Positions 54,545 through 64,000 of a stretch of DNA of 64,000 bases are shown here, in pieces. The notes beneath the pieces are model-generated. The model was not told where the DNA came from. It did no database searches and saw nothing but the letters and a program-made list of their open reading frames with translations. Made by a program: the position numbers and the translations under genes. The DNA is from Rhodopirellula baltica SH 1 (GTDB lineage: Bacteria; Planctomycetota; Planctomycetia; Pirellulales; Pirellulaceae), in NCBI RefSeq assembly GCF_000196115.1, contig NC_005027.1:4712001-4776000 (forward strand), given 5' to 3'. Position 1 is the first letter of the stretch. The number at the start of each line of letters is the position of its first letter.

Positions 54545-55818
54545 ACACAGCATCACCTAGAAACCTTTCATTGCCCGTTGGCCAAACATCTCAAGGTGTC
54601 CTCATGTTCGCTTCCACTCCGCTACCTGAGCACGCACGCTCGCGACGCTCACCAAAACGTCTCAATCGGCAAGCATTTTCGCTGGTCGAACTGGTTGTCG
54701 TGATCGCGATTCTTGCCGCCCTGGCCGGATTGCTGCTACCGGCCGTCCAGGCGGCTCGTGAAGCAACTCGGCGAATGAACTGCAACAACAACTTCAAAAT
54801 GTTGGGGTTGGCACTCCATAACTACCACGCCGCCTACAACAACTTCCCATATAGCCGCATCGTCAATGACACGAACTGGCGTGGCTATGGTCCGGTCGTT
54901 GGCATGCTTCCGTTCATGGAACAACAAGCCGCTTGGGAGATGATCTCTCATCCTCATACCAGCGACAGCGGCAACCAATACGTCGCATTTGGTGGTTTTC
55001 CTTGGACGGCAGACTACACGCCCAACCGCATCCAAATCCCTTCGCTTCGTTGCCCTTCCGATCCAGCAGAAAACGAAACGATTGGTCGTTTGAACTATGG
55101 GTTCTGCTACGGCGATGCGGCTCGCTACATTTCCTTCTATTGGTTTCATCCCGATCAAAATCGTTCCGACCCCGCCTACGACTGGTTAGGTGACGAGGCC
55201 GTCGACCGCGGCATGTTCACATGGAATAAAAGAAAACGATTTCGCGACTGCAAGGATGGAACCAGCCAAACGATGCTGATGGGCGAGATGGCGACATTCT
55301 TGGATGACCGCTCGATCATCGGGACCGCAGCGGTGTTTGATGACCGGCAATTTCAAACCGACCTTCAACAGTGTGCGAGCACTTATGATCCTGAACGTCC
55401 GCAATTCTATAAGCCTGGACAAGAACTGATCGGCTTCGGCAACTTTGCTGGCCAATCCAACCGAGGGCGTTGGTGGACGGATCCGATCGCGTGCAACACT
55501 GCGGTCAACACGATTTTTGCCCCCAATCGAGTCAGCTGCACCTACAGCACCGGACCAGGCTCGGACTGGTATGGCGGCGTCTACACCGTCACCAGCCGTC
55601 ACCCGGGAGGCGCGCACATCCTGATGACCGATGGTTCGATCAAATTTGTGACCGACTCGATTGATTCAGCAACCAAAGGCGTGGACTCCAACACGACCGT
55701 CACACGCTATGCCCCGGGGCCCGTCCACCCAGCCGGCTCGGAAAGTCCCTTCGGTGTCTGGGGAGCTTTGGGCACGTCCAGCTCTCAAGAGACGAGGGCG
55801 AACGAAGCCGAACTTTGA
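54541..55818 (+). CDS. DUF1559 protein with prepilin-type N-terminus
   Basis: 425 residues. After a basic leader comes AFSLVELVVVIAILAALAGLLL, a type III/IV prepilin signal with Glu at +5, then PAVQAAREATRRMNC. The C-terminal family motif is HPGGAHILMTDGSIKFV. The leader is longer (about 44 residues) than in the other DUF1559 gene here; an internal ATG at 54604 would shorten it, but the ATGA overlap with the lipoprotein supports 54541. It is presumably processed by a prepilin peptidase and displayed outside the membrane. Role not established. Confidence 0.88.
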   Translation: MNTASPRNLSLPVGQTSQGVLMFASTPLPEHARSRRSPKRLNRQAFSLVELVVVIAILAALAGLLLPAVQAAREATRRMNCNNNFKMLGLALHNYHAAYNNFPYSRIVNDTNWRGYGPVVGMLPFMEQQAAWEMISHPHTSDSGNQYVAFGGFPWTADYTPNRIQIPSLRCPSDPAENETIGRLNYGFCYGDAARYISFYWFHPDQNRSDPAYDWLGDEAVDRGMFTWNKRKRFRDCKDGTSQTMLMGEMATFLDDRSIIGTAAVFDDRQFQTDLQQCASTYDPERPQFYKPGQELIGFGNFAGQSNRGRWWTDPIACNTAVNTIFAPNRVSCTYSTGPGSDWYGGVYTVTSRHPGGAHILMTDGSIKFVTDSIDSATKGVDSNTTVTRYAPGPVHPAGSESPFGVWGALGTSSSQETRANEAEL

Positions 55819-55991
55819 ACGAATGAGCGGCCGATCAAACGGTCGCTTGCGAATTCTCTTCCGCACAAAAATCAAGCGAACCCGAAGCGTTTCCCCTCTG
55901 ACGGTCTCTAGTGGGGAATCCTTTGGCCTAGATTGGTCGGTCTCGACCGCGTCAATCTCGGTCCTTCGCTTGCTTTTTCTCTGCGGTTTCC

Positions 55992-58900
55992 ATGATGGAA
56001 GTGCTGTTTTTCATCGCGATCGGGTGGCTGATCGTCACGATGGCCGGCCACCTGACCTGGGTCGTTTTCGCGACCATCTTTCGCCTGGCATTCGCTCCTA
56101 AAACGCTCTACCCGCCACCGCCGTCACGGGTCGAGACACCGGAAACCCAACGCTTTCCCACCCAAAACCAGCAAGGCTCGCCAGCTTCCGACGAACGACC
56201 ATCGGCCTCCGCCGACTTGGCCGCGTTTTCGAGAATGATGGATGCGCTGACCGCCAACGACCAAGTCGATGCAGGAACCGCCAGCCAACTGAAAGCGTCC
56301 GCTCGAGACCTGGCCCGGACCTCGACACCGGCAAGCGTCGATCCGGTTGTCGACGTGGTGCCTCCCACGACAACCGTTGCGAGTTCCCCACCAACCGTGG
56401 ATTCAGTGGTCCCGGTCAAAGCAAATCCAACCGCAACGTCGCGAACTGAACTCGGCCCCACGCCTCCCCTCCCCATCGCAGAAGAAGCGGTCACTGCGGA
56501 AGTGGTTGCCGCCGAAGCCATCTACGATTCACCTGCCCCAACGACGCCCCAGCGAGCGTTGTCGGAAGTCATCACCTCGTTCCTGGCTCGCAACAACATT
56601 CGCTGGGGCGAACTGGTTGCGGGGCTCTTGGTCGTGGTCTGCTCGATCGGCTTGGTCGTCAGTCTCTGGAACACGTTGACGTCCGCCCACCGAGTCGTGC
56701 CCTCGTTGATCTTCATGTCCGCCGACGCGGCAATTTTTGCAGCCGGCCTGTACACGGTGCGGCGATGGAAACTGCGACACACCAGCCGCTCGGTGTTGAT
56801 CATCGCGACGCTGCTGGTCCCTTTGTGCGTGCTGGCAGGCATGGCCGCGGCGGGTGCCGGATTGGATTCAGTCACGCTTTCCGATCCAGCGACGCTGGGC
56901 ACGATCGTGGCTGGGTTGGCCGGTTGCGGTTGGCTGCTGCTTCAATCGTCTCGCAGCTTGGTTGGTCGTGCTGACGCATTGCCGATGACGGCCAGCGTCA
57001 TTGCGCCCACGCTGGCGCTGCCACTGCTTCCCACCGCCGCACGGCTGCTTGGCCCCAACGCCGGGCTGGCGGTTTTGGTCCCTGCGATCTGTGTGGCCGC
57101 AGCGTTGCTCTGGCCCCAACGCACGCGACAAACACATCTTCAGTCGCACGAACGCACAAACTCGGTTGGCGGCCGAAGGCACTGGAAGAATCGTTGGTTA
57201 TCGCTTGGGATCGCTTCTTCCGCGATGGTCAGTGTTTTGGTCTACGCCGCGTTCCTGTTGAGTGATCTCGAAAACGAATTCGCGGTTCAGGCCGCTTGGA
57301 TTCAGATCGCGATCGCATCGATTCCGTTTTGGATCGCGATTGCGTCGAGCTGCCACAACGACTCGACGAAACTTCGCCAAACAGAGTCGCTCTCGAACAA
57401 ACGTGGCTGGATGGCCAACTCGAACTTGATCGCAACTGTTTTGATGCTGCTATCGATGGGCGTGGTGTTGGCGATCCTTCCCGCTTCGCTTCGCAGGCTG
57501 GACTGGATGTGGATGCACGCGGTGGTTGCGGCGGCCTCATGGCTCGCGGCATCGATCGCACTGCGACAACCTTCACGCATCATCGGCGCGACGCTGCCGC
57601 TTGGGATCGCCGCGATGCTGTCGTCGCCCGTTTGGATGGGCGATATCAACTGGGGCGACCTGCCGCTATGGCGTCTGGTTCTGGGTGGCGAACCGATGGT
57701 CACATCGCTTGGCATCGCCGCGTTGCTTGGTGGCATCGGATTTACCCTGAACCAAATCGCGAAAAAGAAAACGTGGGTTCGCGAATTCGTCGCGTCGAGC
57801 TGGTTTGCTGCTTGTGCGTGGGGAGCACTCGCGTTTGTCCAAGCGTTGGTACTCAGCGTTGCACCGGTCGCTTGGCTGGGTCAGGTGCCGCCGGTGTTGA
57901 TCGATGTGGTGTTGGGCCTATCCGCTTTGGGATGCATCCTGGGATCCTTCAAAGATTCGCGAGCCTCACTGGCAACACCGGTGATTCTGATCGCGTTCTG
58001 GACTTCCGTACTGGGATTGTTGACTTGGCCGGACGGTCGCCTTCACGCGGACCTCACGCTGACACCTTGGATCGGGCTCGCGGTCACAATGTCATTGATG
58101 GTTGCTGCCGGTCTCGCAAAATTCCTGCTTCATCGTCCATCAACCTCTGGCGAACGATCTAGCCTTCTCGAACGCCCTGGCTTCCTCGAACGATCAAGCT
58201 CGCTTTCGCGAACTGCGGATCAGTCGATGCGACGCCATGCTTCATCGGCGGGAGTGACGGCGTGTTTGTCCGCCGCGGCCCTGGGTGGGATCGCTTTGTT
58301 TTCACTCTCGTCCGGCGGCTTCGAAGCGCCGGGGTGGTGGTCCACCAGCGGCCAACTTTGGCTGCTCGTTGGATCGTTGTTTGGAGTCGCGATTCTGTTG
58401 CGAGAACGCGGTTGGCTGCAAACTTCGATGGGCCTGTCCGCGATCACGGTCGCGACCACACTCACCGCTTTCTTGGGCGTGACGGTTTGGCATTCGGAGT
58501 CTTGGCTGGGCGGGATTGCGACGTGGTGGGTCGCGGCGATCTTCGCATCAACATCGGCGCTGTGGATGCTCGTTCGAACAACCGCGCCACTGCGAACGTG
58601 GTTCCCGAGCAACAAACACCAAACAGCTCATCTGAACTGGCCTCAAATGCCCGATGGTTTGTTCGCGATGTTGGCGACAGGCACCATCGTCTTCACCGTC
58701 GCTCGCCAGTACGCCGCGATCGTGGCGGGGCCCTTGGAAGGGATCGCTCAGTGGTCCACCAACGACTGGATCGCAGCGGCCAACTTTGCTTGGTTTGAAT
58801 CAGCGGCGTGCCTGGGATTGGTCGCCGGCACCTCCGCGTTGTTCGTCCTTTCGCGAAGCCACACCGAAGACTCGCTCTGGTCAGAAAACGACTGGCAAGA

Positions 58901-61900
58901 TTGGTTCTTGGGTTTGCTCGGGGCAGCCAGTCTGTACCTGGCGAGCCAACTTGGATTGGCATGGACCGACACCGCTGCAACGTGCTTGGTCATCACGACA
59001 ACGCTCGCCTGTGCGTTCTTGTTCGCCTGGAAATTCCGCTCACGAATCACCACTCAGCCATGGCTCACGTTCCTGTCACCGAGCCAGTCAGAGCGATTTG
59101 CAATCCACTCGATGATCGCAGGATTGGTGGCCGCAGCATCATTGGTCTTACTCGGGACGGGCTGGCTGGCACCGCTGTCGAACAACCAATCACCTGATCG
59201 GTTCAGCACCCTCGCGGTGGCAACTTGGTGGGTCATCGCATCGATCGGATTGCTATGGTCCAAGCCAGACTCCGCACGCGAAACCAAATCCAACTCATTA
59301 TTTTCCAGCGTCTTGCTTCCCGCGGCGGTTGGCATTGCCACCCCGGCGATTGCGACGCGAGTTCCTTTCGTGAATCAGCCCTTGGTGTGGGTGCAGATGT
59401 CAGTGTTTGGATCGCTTGTATGGTGGCTGCTCGAACGGTTGGTCAGCAAGGCTTCGGGCTCAGTTGCCAACACTCCCTCACGCTTCATCATCGGTGCCCA
59501 CCTTTCGCGGGTCTGGATCCTGGTTGTTGGCTTGGCGTGTTGCATTGTCTCAGGATCCATCGCGTACTCGTCGACGGGAACGATGCTGCAATCTCCGTTC
59601 TCGTTGTGGACGCTACCCATTGGTGGGTTGGTGTCGCTCATCGCGGTCATGGTGGCGATGCGATGTTACGTGACTCCCGCTCGTGATTCATGGCCATTCG
59701 CGATCAGTCTGCTGTCCGGACACGCAACCGTTTTGGTTGTCTGGATGCAGTGGATTCATCCTGATTCGGCACTGACACTGCTGTGCAGCATTTGGCTCGT
59801 CGCATCGATCGGCTCAGCAGTCCTTCACTGGATCCGAAACATCCCGTTGCACGCTTGGCACATGACGTTGCTAACGTTCGCGATGGCTTGGGTCGGCTTG
59901 TTCGACAACGACACCGCACCATGGGCACTGTCTTCGCTCGCCGTCGTCGGCCTTGCCGTTGCGGGGATTTCATGCACACGATTTGGACGAACGATCGCAA
60001 GCGACGAAGAGTCCGAAACCGACACCACCCCACCACGACGCTTCTCTTGGCAAACGATCGGTTCGGTCAATTCCTTGGCCGGATGGAACTGGCGATTCGT
60101 CTTGCCACGATTGCTGGGATGGACAACGGTTGGAGTTGGCGGGTTCTTGCTTTGGAACACCGCTTTGGATCCGATCGTCGCGGTGGCCAAGTTTGATCCG
60201 ACCTCGATCTGGTTGGCTTGGATGGCATTGTGGGTGATCGTTTGGCGAAGCGTGAGAAACGATCGCTCGGCTCCACTGGCCGACATCGAAACCGCTTGTG
60301 CGATGATTCCGATCGCGGCGTTGTGTTGGATCGAGTCTCACCTGGCACTGCCCCGTTCAGCCTTTGCTGGTTCCGGTTGGATTGGCGTGACCAGCGGCAC
60401 GCTGACGTTGGCTTCGCTTGGATTGGTGACCGCCTCGGCATGGCTGCGTCCTCGCGGCCGCACAGTTTGGTTTGTCAGTTTGGTCCTTTCGTGTATTGCG
60501 GTCAGCGAAGTGGCTCTCTGGATCGGATCACAAGCCGGCCTGACGACCAACCTCGGTTTCGCGGTGACTCACTTGGCCGTCTCGGCCACATTGGTGGCTT
60601 GGACGTATGGGTCATCGCTGATCGGACAAGCTCGCCTGCAGTTGGCTGGTTCTCTCGAACGAGTGACTTTGATCTGGGTCGGCTTGAGTTCGCTGCTGGC
60701 GTGCTGGTTGTTGGTCGACCACATCAGCGAACCATGGCCGCGCATTTGCATCCTCACGACGGGAGCCCTGGCGTGGGTGTTCTTCGAATTGTCGGAAAGG
60801 AACCTCGCCAGCGATCCAGCGACCACTGCCAGACGCCGTCACATCACCGTTGGCATCGTGCTTTGGTCGGTCGCGTTGATGGCCGTGCTGACTGGACTGC
60901 CTCTGAAGCACCCTGCCCTGATTGCCGTGATGCGTTTGCTGATCGCGGGTGTCTTGATGGTGGCTGTGTTGCTGCTGGCGATTCCCAAGTTGTTCAAAGG
61001 TCCGTTCATGGACCGCTGGAGCGAAGCGACAACCCGCGGTGGGTTGATATCAGGCATCGTCTCCATCGGATCACTGATCATCATGCTGGCTTTGGAAACC
61101 GCGGTTCGCAAATCGGTGGTTGGCATTCCTGGAATCAGCATGCCAGTCGTGATTGCGGTCGCGATCACGCTGGGCGGACTGGCGGCAATGGCGGGCGTGT
61201 TGGCGGTTTTGACCGGCCCCAATTCACGATTGCCAAACGCAATCCAAAACGTGCGACTCACCGACTCACAACGCAAATGGTTGCTGTATGTCGCACAAGG
61301 AGTCGCAGCGACGACTTGGTTGCATCTGTTTCTCTGCCGAACCGGAATCGCGTTCTTGGGACTGCGGCAAGTCTGGCCATACGTGGTGATGGTGATCGCA
61401 TTTGCCAGCGTTGGCCTGACTCAGTGGGCGATCCGTCGAGGCGACCAAGTGCTGGCCGACGTGATGCGTCGCACCTCCATGTTCCTGCCGATGATTCCGG
61501 TCGTCGGGTTCTGGCTGAGCGGTTCGTACGCGGTGGTGACACAGTCGGAAGCTTGGTCGTGGACCTTCTTCCGAGGCACGACTTCCTATCAAGGCTTGCT
61601 GCTGGTCGGTGCGATTTATTACGGCATGATGTCGCTGCTGTGGAAGAACGGGTTGCCGCGAGTCGCGACGGTGGTGCTCGCCAACGCGGCGCTGTGGGTC
61701 ACGTTGACCCAGGTGCCAGGCTGGGACTTCATCACTCACCCGCAAGCCTGGCTGATTCCGCCTGCCGTTTGCGTTTTGCTGGTCGCTCATTTGCAACGCG
61801 ATCGCTTGGAAGCGGCCATGGGATCGGCAATCCGATATGCGTGCACCTTGGTGATCTATCTCAGCAGCACGGCTGACATGCTGCTATCGGAAGTTGGTCG

Positions 61901-62183
61901 TTCGCTTTGGGGACCGGTGATTTTGGTGCTGCTTGCACTGGCGGGGATGGCACTCGGCGTGATTCTGCGAGTCAAACCTTTCCTCTACCTGGGCACGATC
62001 TTTGTGTTCCTCGGCGTGACCAGCATGGTTTGGCATTCGACTCAAGCGATCGATGCCGTTTGGCCTTGGTGGGCGTTTGGAATCACAACGGGACTGCTAC
62101 TGCTGACGGGGTTGGCGATGATCGAGAAGCATCGACCGCGACTGAACCAATGGGCGAACCAACTGGCGAGTTGGGAAAGTTAG
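55992..62183 (+). CDS. giant polytopic membrane protein of unknown function
   Basis: 2,063 residues. One N-terminal helix (about 5-35) is followed by a cytoplasmic-type Pro/Ala/Ser/Thr-rich linker (about 40-190). From WGELVAGLLVVVCSIGLVVSLW at about 205 the rest is an almost unbroken series of hydrophobic helices rich in Trp, Leu, Ala and Gly, several dozen in all, with short polar loops. No transporter, glycosyltransferase or enzyme motif was recognised. The start of the membrane region faintly resembles DUF2157/DUF2339-type multi-helix proteins. A coherent 6.2-kb frame with normal codon character argues for a real gene. It is flanked by DUF1559 upstream and a small cytoplasmic protein downstream. 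Confidence 0.85.
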   Translation: MMEVLFFIAIGWLIVTMAGHLTWVVFATIFRLAFAPKTLYPPPPSRVETPETQRFPTQNQQGSPASDERPSASADLAAFSRMMDALTANDQVDAGTASQLKASARDLARTSTPASVDPVVDVVPPTTTVASSPPTVDSVVPVKANPTATSRTELGPTPPLPIAEEAVTAEVVAAEAIYDSPAPTTPQRALSEVITSFLARNNIRWGELVAGLLVVVCSIGLVVSLWNTLTSAHRVVPSLIFMSADAAIFAAGLYTVRRWKLRHTSRSVLIIATLLVPLCVLAGMAAAGAGLDSVTLSDPATLGTIVAGLAGCGWLLLQSSRSLVGRADALPMTASVIAPTLALPLLPTAARLLGPNAGLAVLVPAICVAAALLWPQRTRQTHLQSHERTNSVGGRRHWKNRWLSLGIASSAMVSVLVYAAFLLSDLENEFAVQAAWIQIAIASIPFWIAIASSCHNDSTKLRQTESLSNKRGWMANSNLIATVLMLLSMGVVLAILPASLRRLDWMWMHAVVAAASWLAASIALRQPSRIIGATLPLGIAAMLSSPVWMGDINWGDLPLWRLVLGGEPMVTSLGIAALLGGIGFTLNQIAKKKTWVREFVASSWFAACAWGALAFVQALVLSVAPVAWLGQVPPVLIDVVLGLSALGCILGSFKDSRASLATPVILIAFWTSVLGLLTWPDGRLHADLTLTPWIGLAVTMSLMVAAGLAKFLLHRPSTSGERSSLLERPGFLERSSSLSRTADQSMRRHASSAGVTACLSAAALGGIALFSLSSGGFEAPGWWSTSGQLWLLVGSLFGVAILLRERGWLQTSMGLSAITVATTLTAFLGVTVWHSESWLGGIATWWVAAIFASTSALWMLVRTTAPLRTWFPSNKHQTAHLNWPQMPDGLFAMLATGTIVFTVARQYAAIVAGPLEGIAQWSTNDWIAAANFAWFESAACLGLVAGTSALFVLSRSHTEDSLWSENDWQDWFLGLLGAASLYLASQLGLAWTDTAATCLVITTTLACAFLFAWKFRSRITTQPWLTFLSPSQSERFAIHSMIAGLVAAASLVLLGTGWLAPLSNNQSPDRFSTLAVATWWVIASIGLLWSKPDSARETKSNSLFSSVLLPAAVGIATPAIATRVPFVNQPLVWVQMSVFGSLVWWLLERLVSKASGSVANTPSRFIIGAHLSRVWILVVGLACCIVSGSIAYSSTGTMLQSPFSLWTLPIGGLVSLIAVMVAMRCYVTPARDSWPFAISLLSGHATVLVVWMQWIHPDSALTLLCSIWLVASIGSAVLHWIRNIPLHAWHMTLLTFAMAWVGLFDNDTAPWALSSLAVVGLAVAGISCTRFGRTIASDEESETDTTPPRRFSWQTIGSVNSLAGWNWRFVLPRLLGWTTVGVGGFLLWNTALDPIVAVAKFDPTSIWLAWMALWVIVWRSVRNDRSAPLADIETACAMIPIAALCWIESHLALPRSAFAGSGWIGVTSGTLTLASLGLVTASAWLRPRGRTVWFVSLVLSCIAVSEVALWIGSQAGLTTNLGFAVTHLAVSATLVAWTYGSSLIGQARLQLAGSLERVTLIWVGLSSLLACWLLVDHISEPWPRICILTTGALAWVFFELSERNLASDPATTARRRHITVGIVLWSVALMAVLTGLPLKHPALIAVMRLLIAGVLMVAVLLLAIPKLFKGPFMDRWSEATTRGGLISGIVSIGSLIIMLALETAVRKSVVGIPGISMPVVIAVAITLGGLAAMAGVLAVLTGPNSRLPNAIQNVRLTDSQRKWLLYVAQGVAATTWLHLFLCRTGIAFLGLRQVWPYVVMVIAFASVGLTQWAIRRGDQVLADVMRRTSMFLPMIPVVGFWLSGSYAVVTQSEAWSWTFFRGTTSYQGLLLVGAIYYGMMSLLWKNGLPRVATVVLANAALWVTLTQVPGWDFITHPQAWLIPPAVCVLLVAHLQRDRLEAAMGSAIRYACTLVIYLSSTADMLLSEVGRSLWGPVILVLLALAGMALGVILRVKPFLYLGTIFVFLGVTSMVWHSTQAIDAVWPWWAFGITTGLLLLTGLAMIEKHRPRLNQWANQLASWES

Positions 62184-62287
62184 TCCAATCAGGCAAAACA
62201 GGTCTCTCGTCTGGCGAGTCAAGTTCGCTAGACTAGCGGCGCGCTCGAACGAGTGAAAAAAACCTGCTCAAACACGGAGGATCAACG

Positions 62288-63019
62288 ATGGCAAAATCAG
62301 AACAACAAAAGCAAAAGAAGCTGGCCAAACAGAAAGCCAAAGAGCAACGCAAAAAGAAGGAACTCGCTCGCCAGCAGCAGATGATGGCGTCGATGGCAGG
62401 CAAAATGCGAGCCGCCGCCACCGGGACAATCAAGGACTGCATGATCAGCGGTAACCTGCTGATGCAAAACCCAACCACTCCCGCGATTGGGCACGTGATG
62501 CTTTCGCGAATTGCCCCCGGCAGCCAAATCGCCACGGCGTTCTTCCTGGTGGACCTGGGCTGCATGGGCGTTAAAGACGTGGCCGGGAACTACCGCACCC
62601 TGACCGAATACAGCGATGTGATCACGGACATGCAGTCGCGTCAGATGCTGCAACCGTGCGAGCCTGAATTCGCTCGCGGGGTGGTGGAAGCCGCGATCGC
62701 GTACGCCGAATCATGCGGTCTGCAACCGCACCCCGACTACAGCAAGTACGCGCCACTTTGGCACAACATCGAACCCGCATCGGTGGGAGATGCAATCTCC
62801 TTTGGCATGGACGGGAAACCGACCTACATCGCGGGCCCGTACGACGACATGGGCCGGCAAACTCAGATCTACAACCGCATGCTCAACACCCTCGGCGAAG
62901 GCAACTTTGAGTTCGCAATGGCCACGTCGGGGGCCCAGAGCTTCGATGACTTCGAGCTGGATGAAGAGATCGAGCTCGATGAAGAAAGCTCGATCGTGCG
63001 GCTCGATTCCGCCGAGTGA
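62288..63019 (+). CDS. conserved-looking cytoplasmic protein of unknown function
   Basis: 243 residues with a strong ribosome site (GGAGG, nine bases before ATG). The first 35 residues are a Lys/Gln/Arg-rich helix of coiled-coil type. A globular part follows (about 40-215; for example HVMLSRIAPGSQIATAFFLVDLGCMGVKD and YAPLWHNIEPASVGD). The tail is very acidic (DFELDEEIELDEESS). No family motif was recognised; the basic head and acidic tail suggest a nucleic-acid or ribosome contact, which is speculation. It begins about 100 bases after the giant membrane protein and converges with the next gene. Confidence 0.72.
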   Translation: MAKSEQQKQKKLAKQKAKEQRKKKELARQQQMMASMAGKMRAAATGTIKDCMISGNLLMQNPTTPAIGHVMLSRIAPGSQIATAFFLVDLGCMGVKDVAGNYRTLTEYSDVITDMQSRQMLQPCEPEFARGVVEAAIAYAESCGLQPHPDYSKYAPLWHNIEPASVGDAISFGMDGKPTYIAGPYDDMGRQTQIYNRMLNTLGEGNFEFAMATSGAQSFDDFELDEEIELDEESSIVRLDSAE

Positions 63020-63056
63020 ATCTCTGATCTGATTGCCAAAACCAAACCAAACTTCA

Positions 63057-63088
63057 CATTCGCTGGTCGATTGATTCGCAAGCGAATG
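63057..63088. terminator. hairpin between convergent genes
   Basis: CATTCGCT (63057-63064) pairs with AGCGAATG (63081-63088) in the 113-base gap between two convergent genes; an alternative shorter hairpin ATTCGC/GCGAAT lies inside it. No U-run follows on either side, so its function is uncertain. Confidence 0.35.
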
Positions 63089-63132
63089 ATCCGGTTTGCA
63101 CCATCAACAAACCAGACCATCGCATCGGACGA

Positions 63133-64000
63133 TCAGCGATCCAGCGCGTGCCAACCCGACTCTTGATGCTGAGTAGCTTTTGGCTTAGCAGGCTGCTGAA
63201 CTCGGGGTGCTGCGTTGACTGGCGCCATGGCAGGTCGACGTGTTTGAACGCGAGTAGGGCGTTCCTGCGTCGGTTGACGGACGGGCTGACGAACAGGTTG
63301 ATAGTCACCAACAGTTTCTGTCAAAGCAGCGGTCTTTGGCATCGATGGTCGACGCTCGGTCAACGAAGCTTCGCGAACTTTGTATCCCCACTGGACCGGC
63401 CCTTCGTCTTCCATCGAAGAATCCAGCCGCGATTGGGCCTGTTCGTAGGCTCCGCCACCAGTGCGTGGCGGCGGTGGCAAAGCTGGCAACAAATCTGGTG
63501 CTCGCAACTGCCCCGTTTCCGAAGTCGATGGTGGCGACAGCGATGGGATCGAACGAACCGGTGCGGTGCTCGGACGAGCAACCGGTGCAGCGGAATCCAT
63601 GCTGCGGTCATCGAATGCGTGACGGTAACCTTCCGGTGCTGGGATCGGACGCACGCGTGGTGCGGCGGATGGATCTGCGGAAACGTTTCCAGACGTCAAT
63701 CGACGCAGATCTTCGCGATCGCGAAGAACCTCTTGTCGGCTTCGGCTGAGGTAGTCATCCAGCGAATTTTGTTCGCTCTCTTCAGCATCGCCCTGCTCTT
63801 CTGGCTCAGGCTGATAGCGATAACTGTCGTAGACATCGTTTGGATAGTTGTCTTCGGCTTGGCTTGGTTCATCCGCCTGATTATTGGACCGAGCGGGCGG
63901 TTCAATGCTGTAACGATACTGCGTTGCCGGAGGCTGATCCGATGGCGAAGACTGGGACTCCGATGGAGCTTCGCTTGCATAGGGCGAACCCGTCAATGGA
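63133..64000 (-). CDS. Pro/Gln/Arg-rich protein of unknown function (N-terminus outside window)
   Basis: The frame is open through the right edge; a TTG at 63996 is in frame, but the coding region probably continues beyond the window. About 288 residues are visible. They are of low complexity: Ser/Pro/Gln/Glu-rich at first, then DDYLSRSRQEVLRDREDLRRL, which may be helical, then Pro-rich stretches and short tandem repeats near the C-terminus (QPVRQPVRQPTQERPTRVQTRR). It is likely the disordered tail of a larger protein. No domain was recognised. Confidence 0.6.
   Translation of the reverse strand, partial: PLTGSPYASEAPSESQSSPSDQPPATQYRYSIEPPARSNNQADEPSQAEDNYPNDVYDSYRYQPEPEEQGDAEESEQNSLDDYLSRSRQEVLRDREDLRRLTSGNVSADPSAAPRVRPIPAPEGYRHAFDDRSMDSAAPVARPSTAPVRSIPSLSPPSTSETGQLRAPDLLPALPPPPRTGGGAYEQAQSRLDSSMEDEGPVQWGYKVREASLTERRPSMPKTAALTETVGDYQPVRQPVRQPTQERPTRVQTRRPAMAPVNAAPRVQQPAKPKATQHQESGWHALDR

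Noticed and set aside
60218-61876. 552-codon plus-strand frame inside the giant membrane protein gene
   Set aside because: Out of frame with the 2,063-residue protein, Arg-rich and without features; a frame shadow rather than a second gene.

Overview
The window reads as a chromosomal segment of a planctomycete of the family Pirellulaceae, most likely Rhodopirellula or a close relative. The evidence is two DUF1559 proteins with prepilin-type N-termini, a very large planctomycete-type protein joining an SGNH module, a propeller and cytochrome c motifs, a Ser/Thr kinase of the long planctomycete type, a sialidase, many secreted or Tat-exported proteins, moderately GC-rich coding sequence, long spacers and frequent GTG/TTG starts with weak Shine-Dalgarno sequences. 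No insertion sequence, prophage, integrase, rRNA or CRISPR array was seen. It looks like core chromosome with accessory spacers.

Left part (1-9.2 kb). A tightly overlapping minus-strand set comes first: an LdhA-like D-2-hydroxyacid dehydrogenase, a SAM methyltransferase and an FAD oxidoreductase cut by the window edge. It is followed by lgt with an unusual PDZ-like insert, a small membrane protein, a Tat-exported propeller protein, the Fe-S carrier mrp/apbC, an SDR oxidoreductase and a glycerol-facilitator-type aquaporin.

9.2-24 kb. A CHASE3-PAS hybrid histidine kinase faces two tandem zinc-ribbon, tail-anchored paralogues. Next come a lipoprotein + DUF1559 pair and a divergent pair of Tat phosphatases (PhoX-like and PhoD) that share a spacer with a candidate Pho box. 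A roughly 1,335-residue SGNH/propeller/HEAT/di-haem cytochrome fusion follows.

24-33.5 kb. Here lie a sialidase, a DHH-family protein, a secreted CsgG-like protein, and a sparse region with a nucleotide-sugar epimerase and a GT2 glycosyltransferase. A Na/Pi cotransporter (NptA type with PhoU tail) follows.

33.5-43.5 kb. tRNA-Leu(GAG) with its terminator, trpF, a membrane protein, leuS, a pair of folded intergenic repeats, an acyltransferase-3 protein, and an ApgM-like phosphoglycerate mutase followed by a four-ACT aspartate kinase.

43.6-64 kb. A Ser/Thr kinase, a PlsC-like acyltransferase and a di-haem cytochrome lipoprotein form one minus-strand unit. After it come a DUF2064 protein with a ThiO-like oxidase, a CoA-disulfide-reductase/rhodanese fusion divergent from an ArsR regulator, an alpha-ketoglutaric-semialdehyde-type dehydrogenase, a second lipoprotein + DUF1559 pair, a 2,063-residue polytopic membrane protein, a conserved soluble protein and a truncated Pro/Gln-rich protein.

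The most unusual non-coding content is a set of self-complementary intergenic elements: a nested palindrome at 23.9 kb, two tandem three-stem repeats with compensatory base changes at 38.5 kb, and a three-layer palindrome at 43.5 kb.
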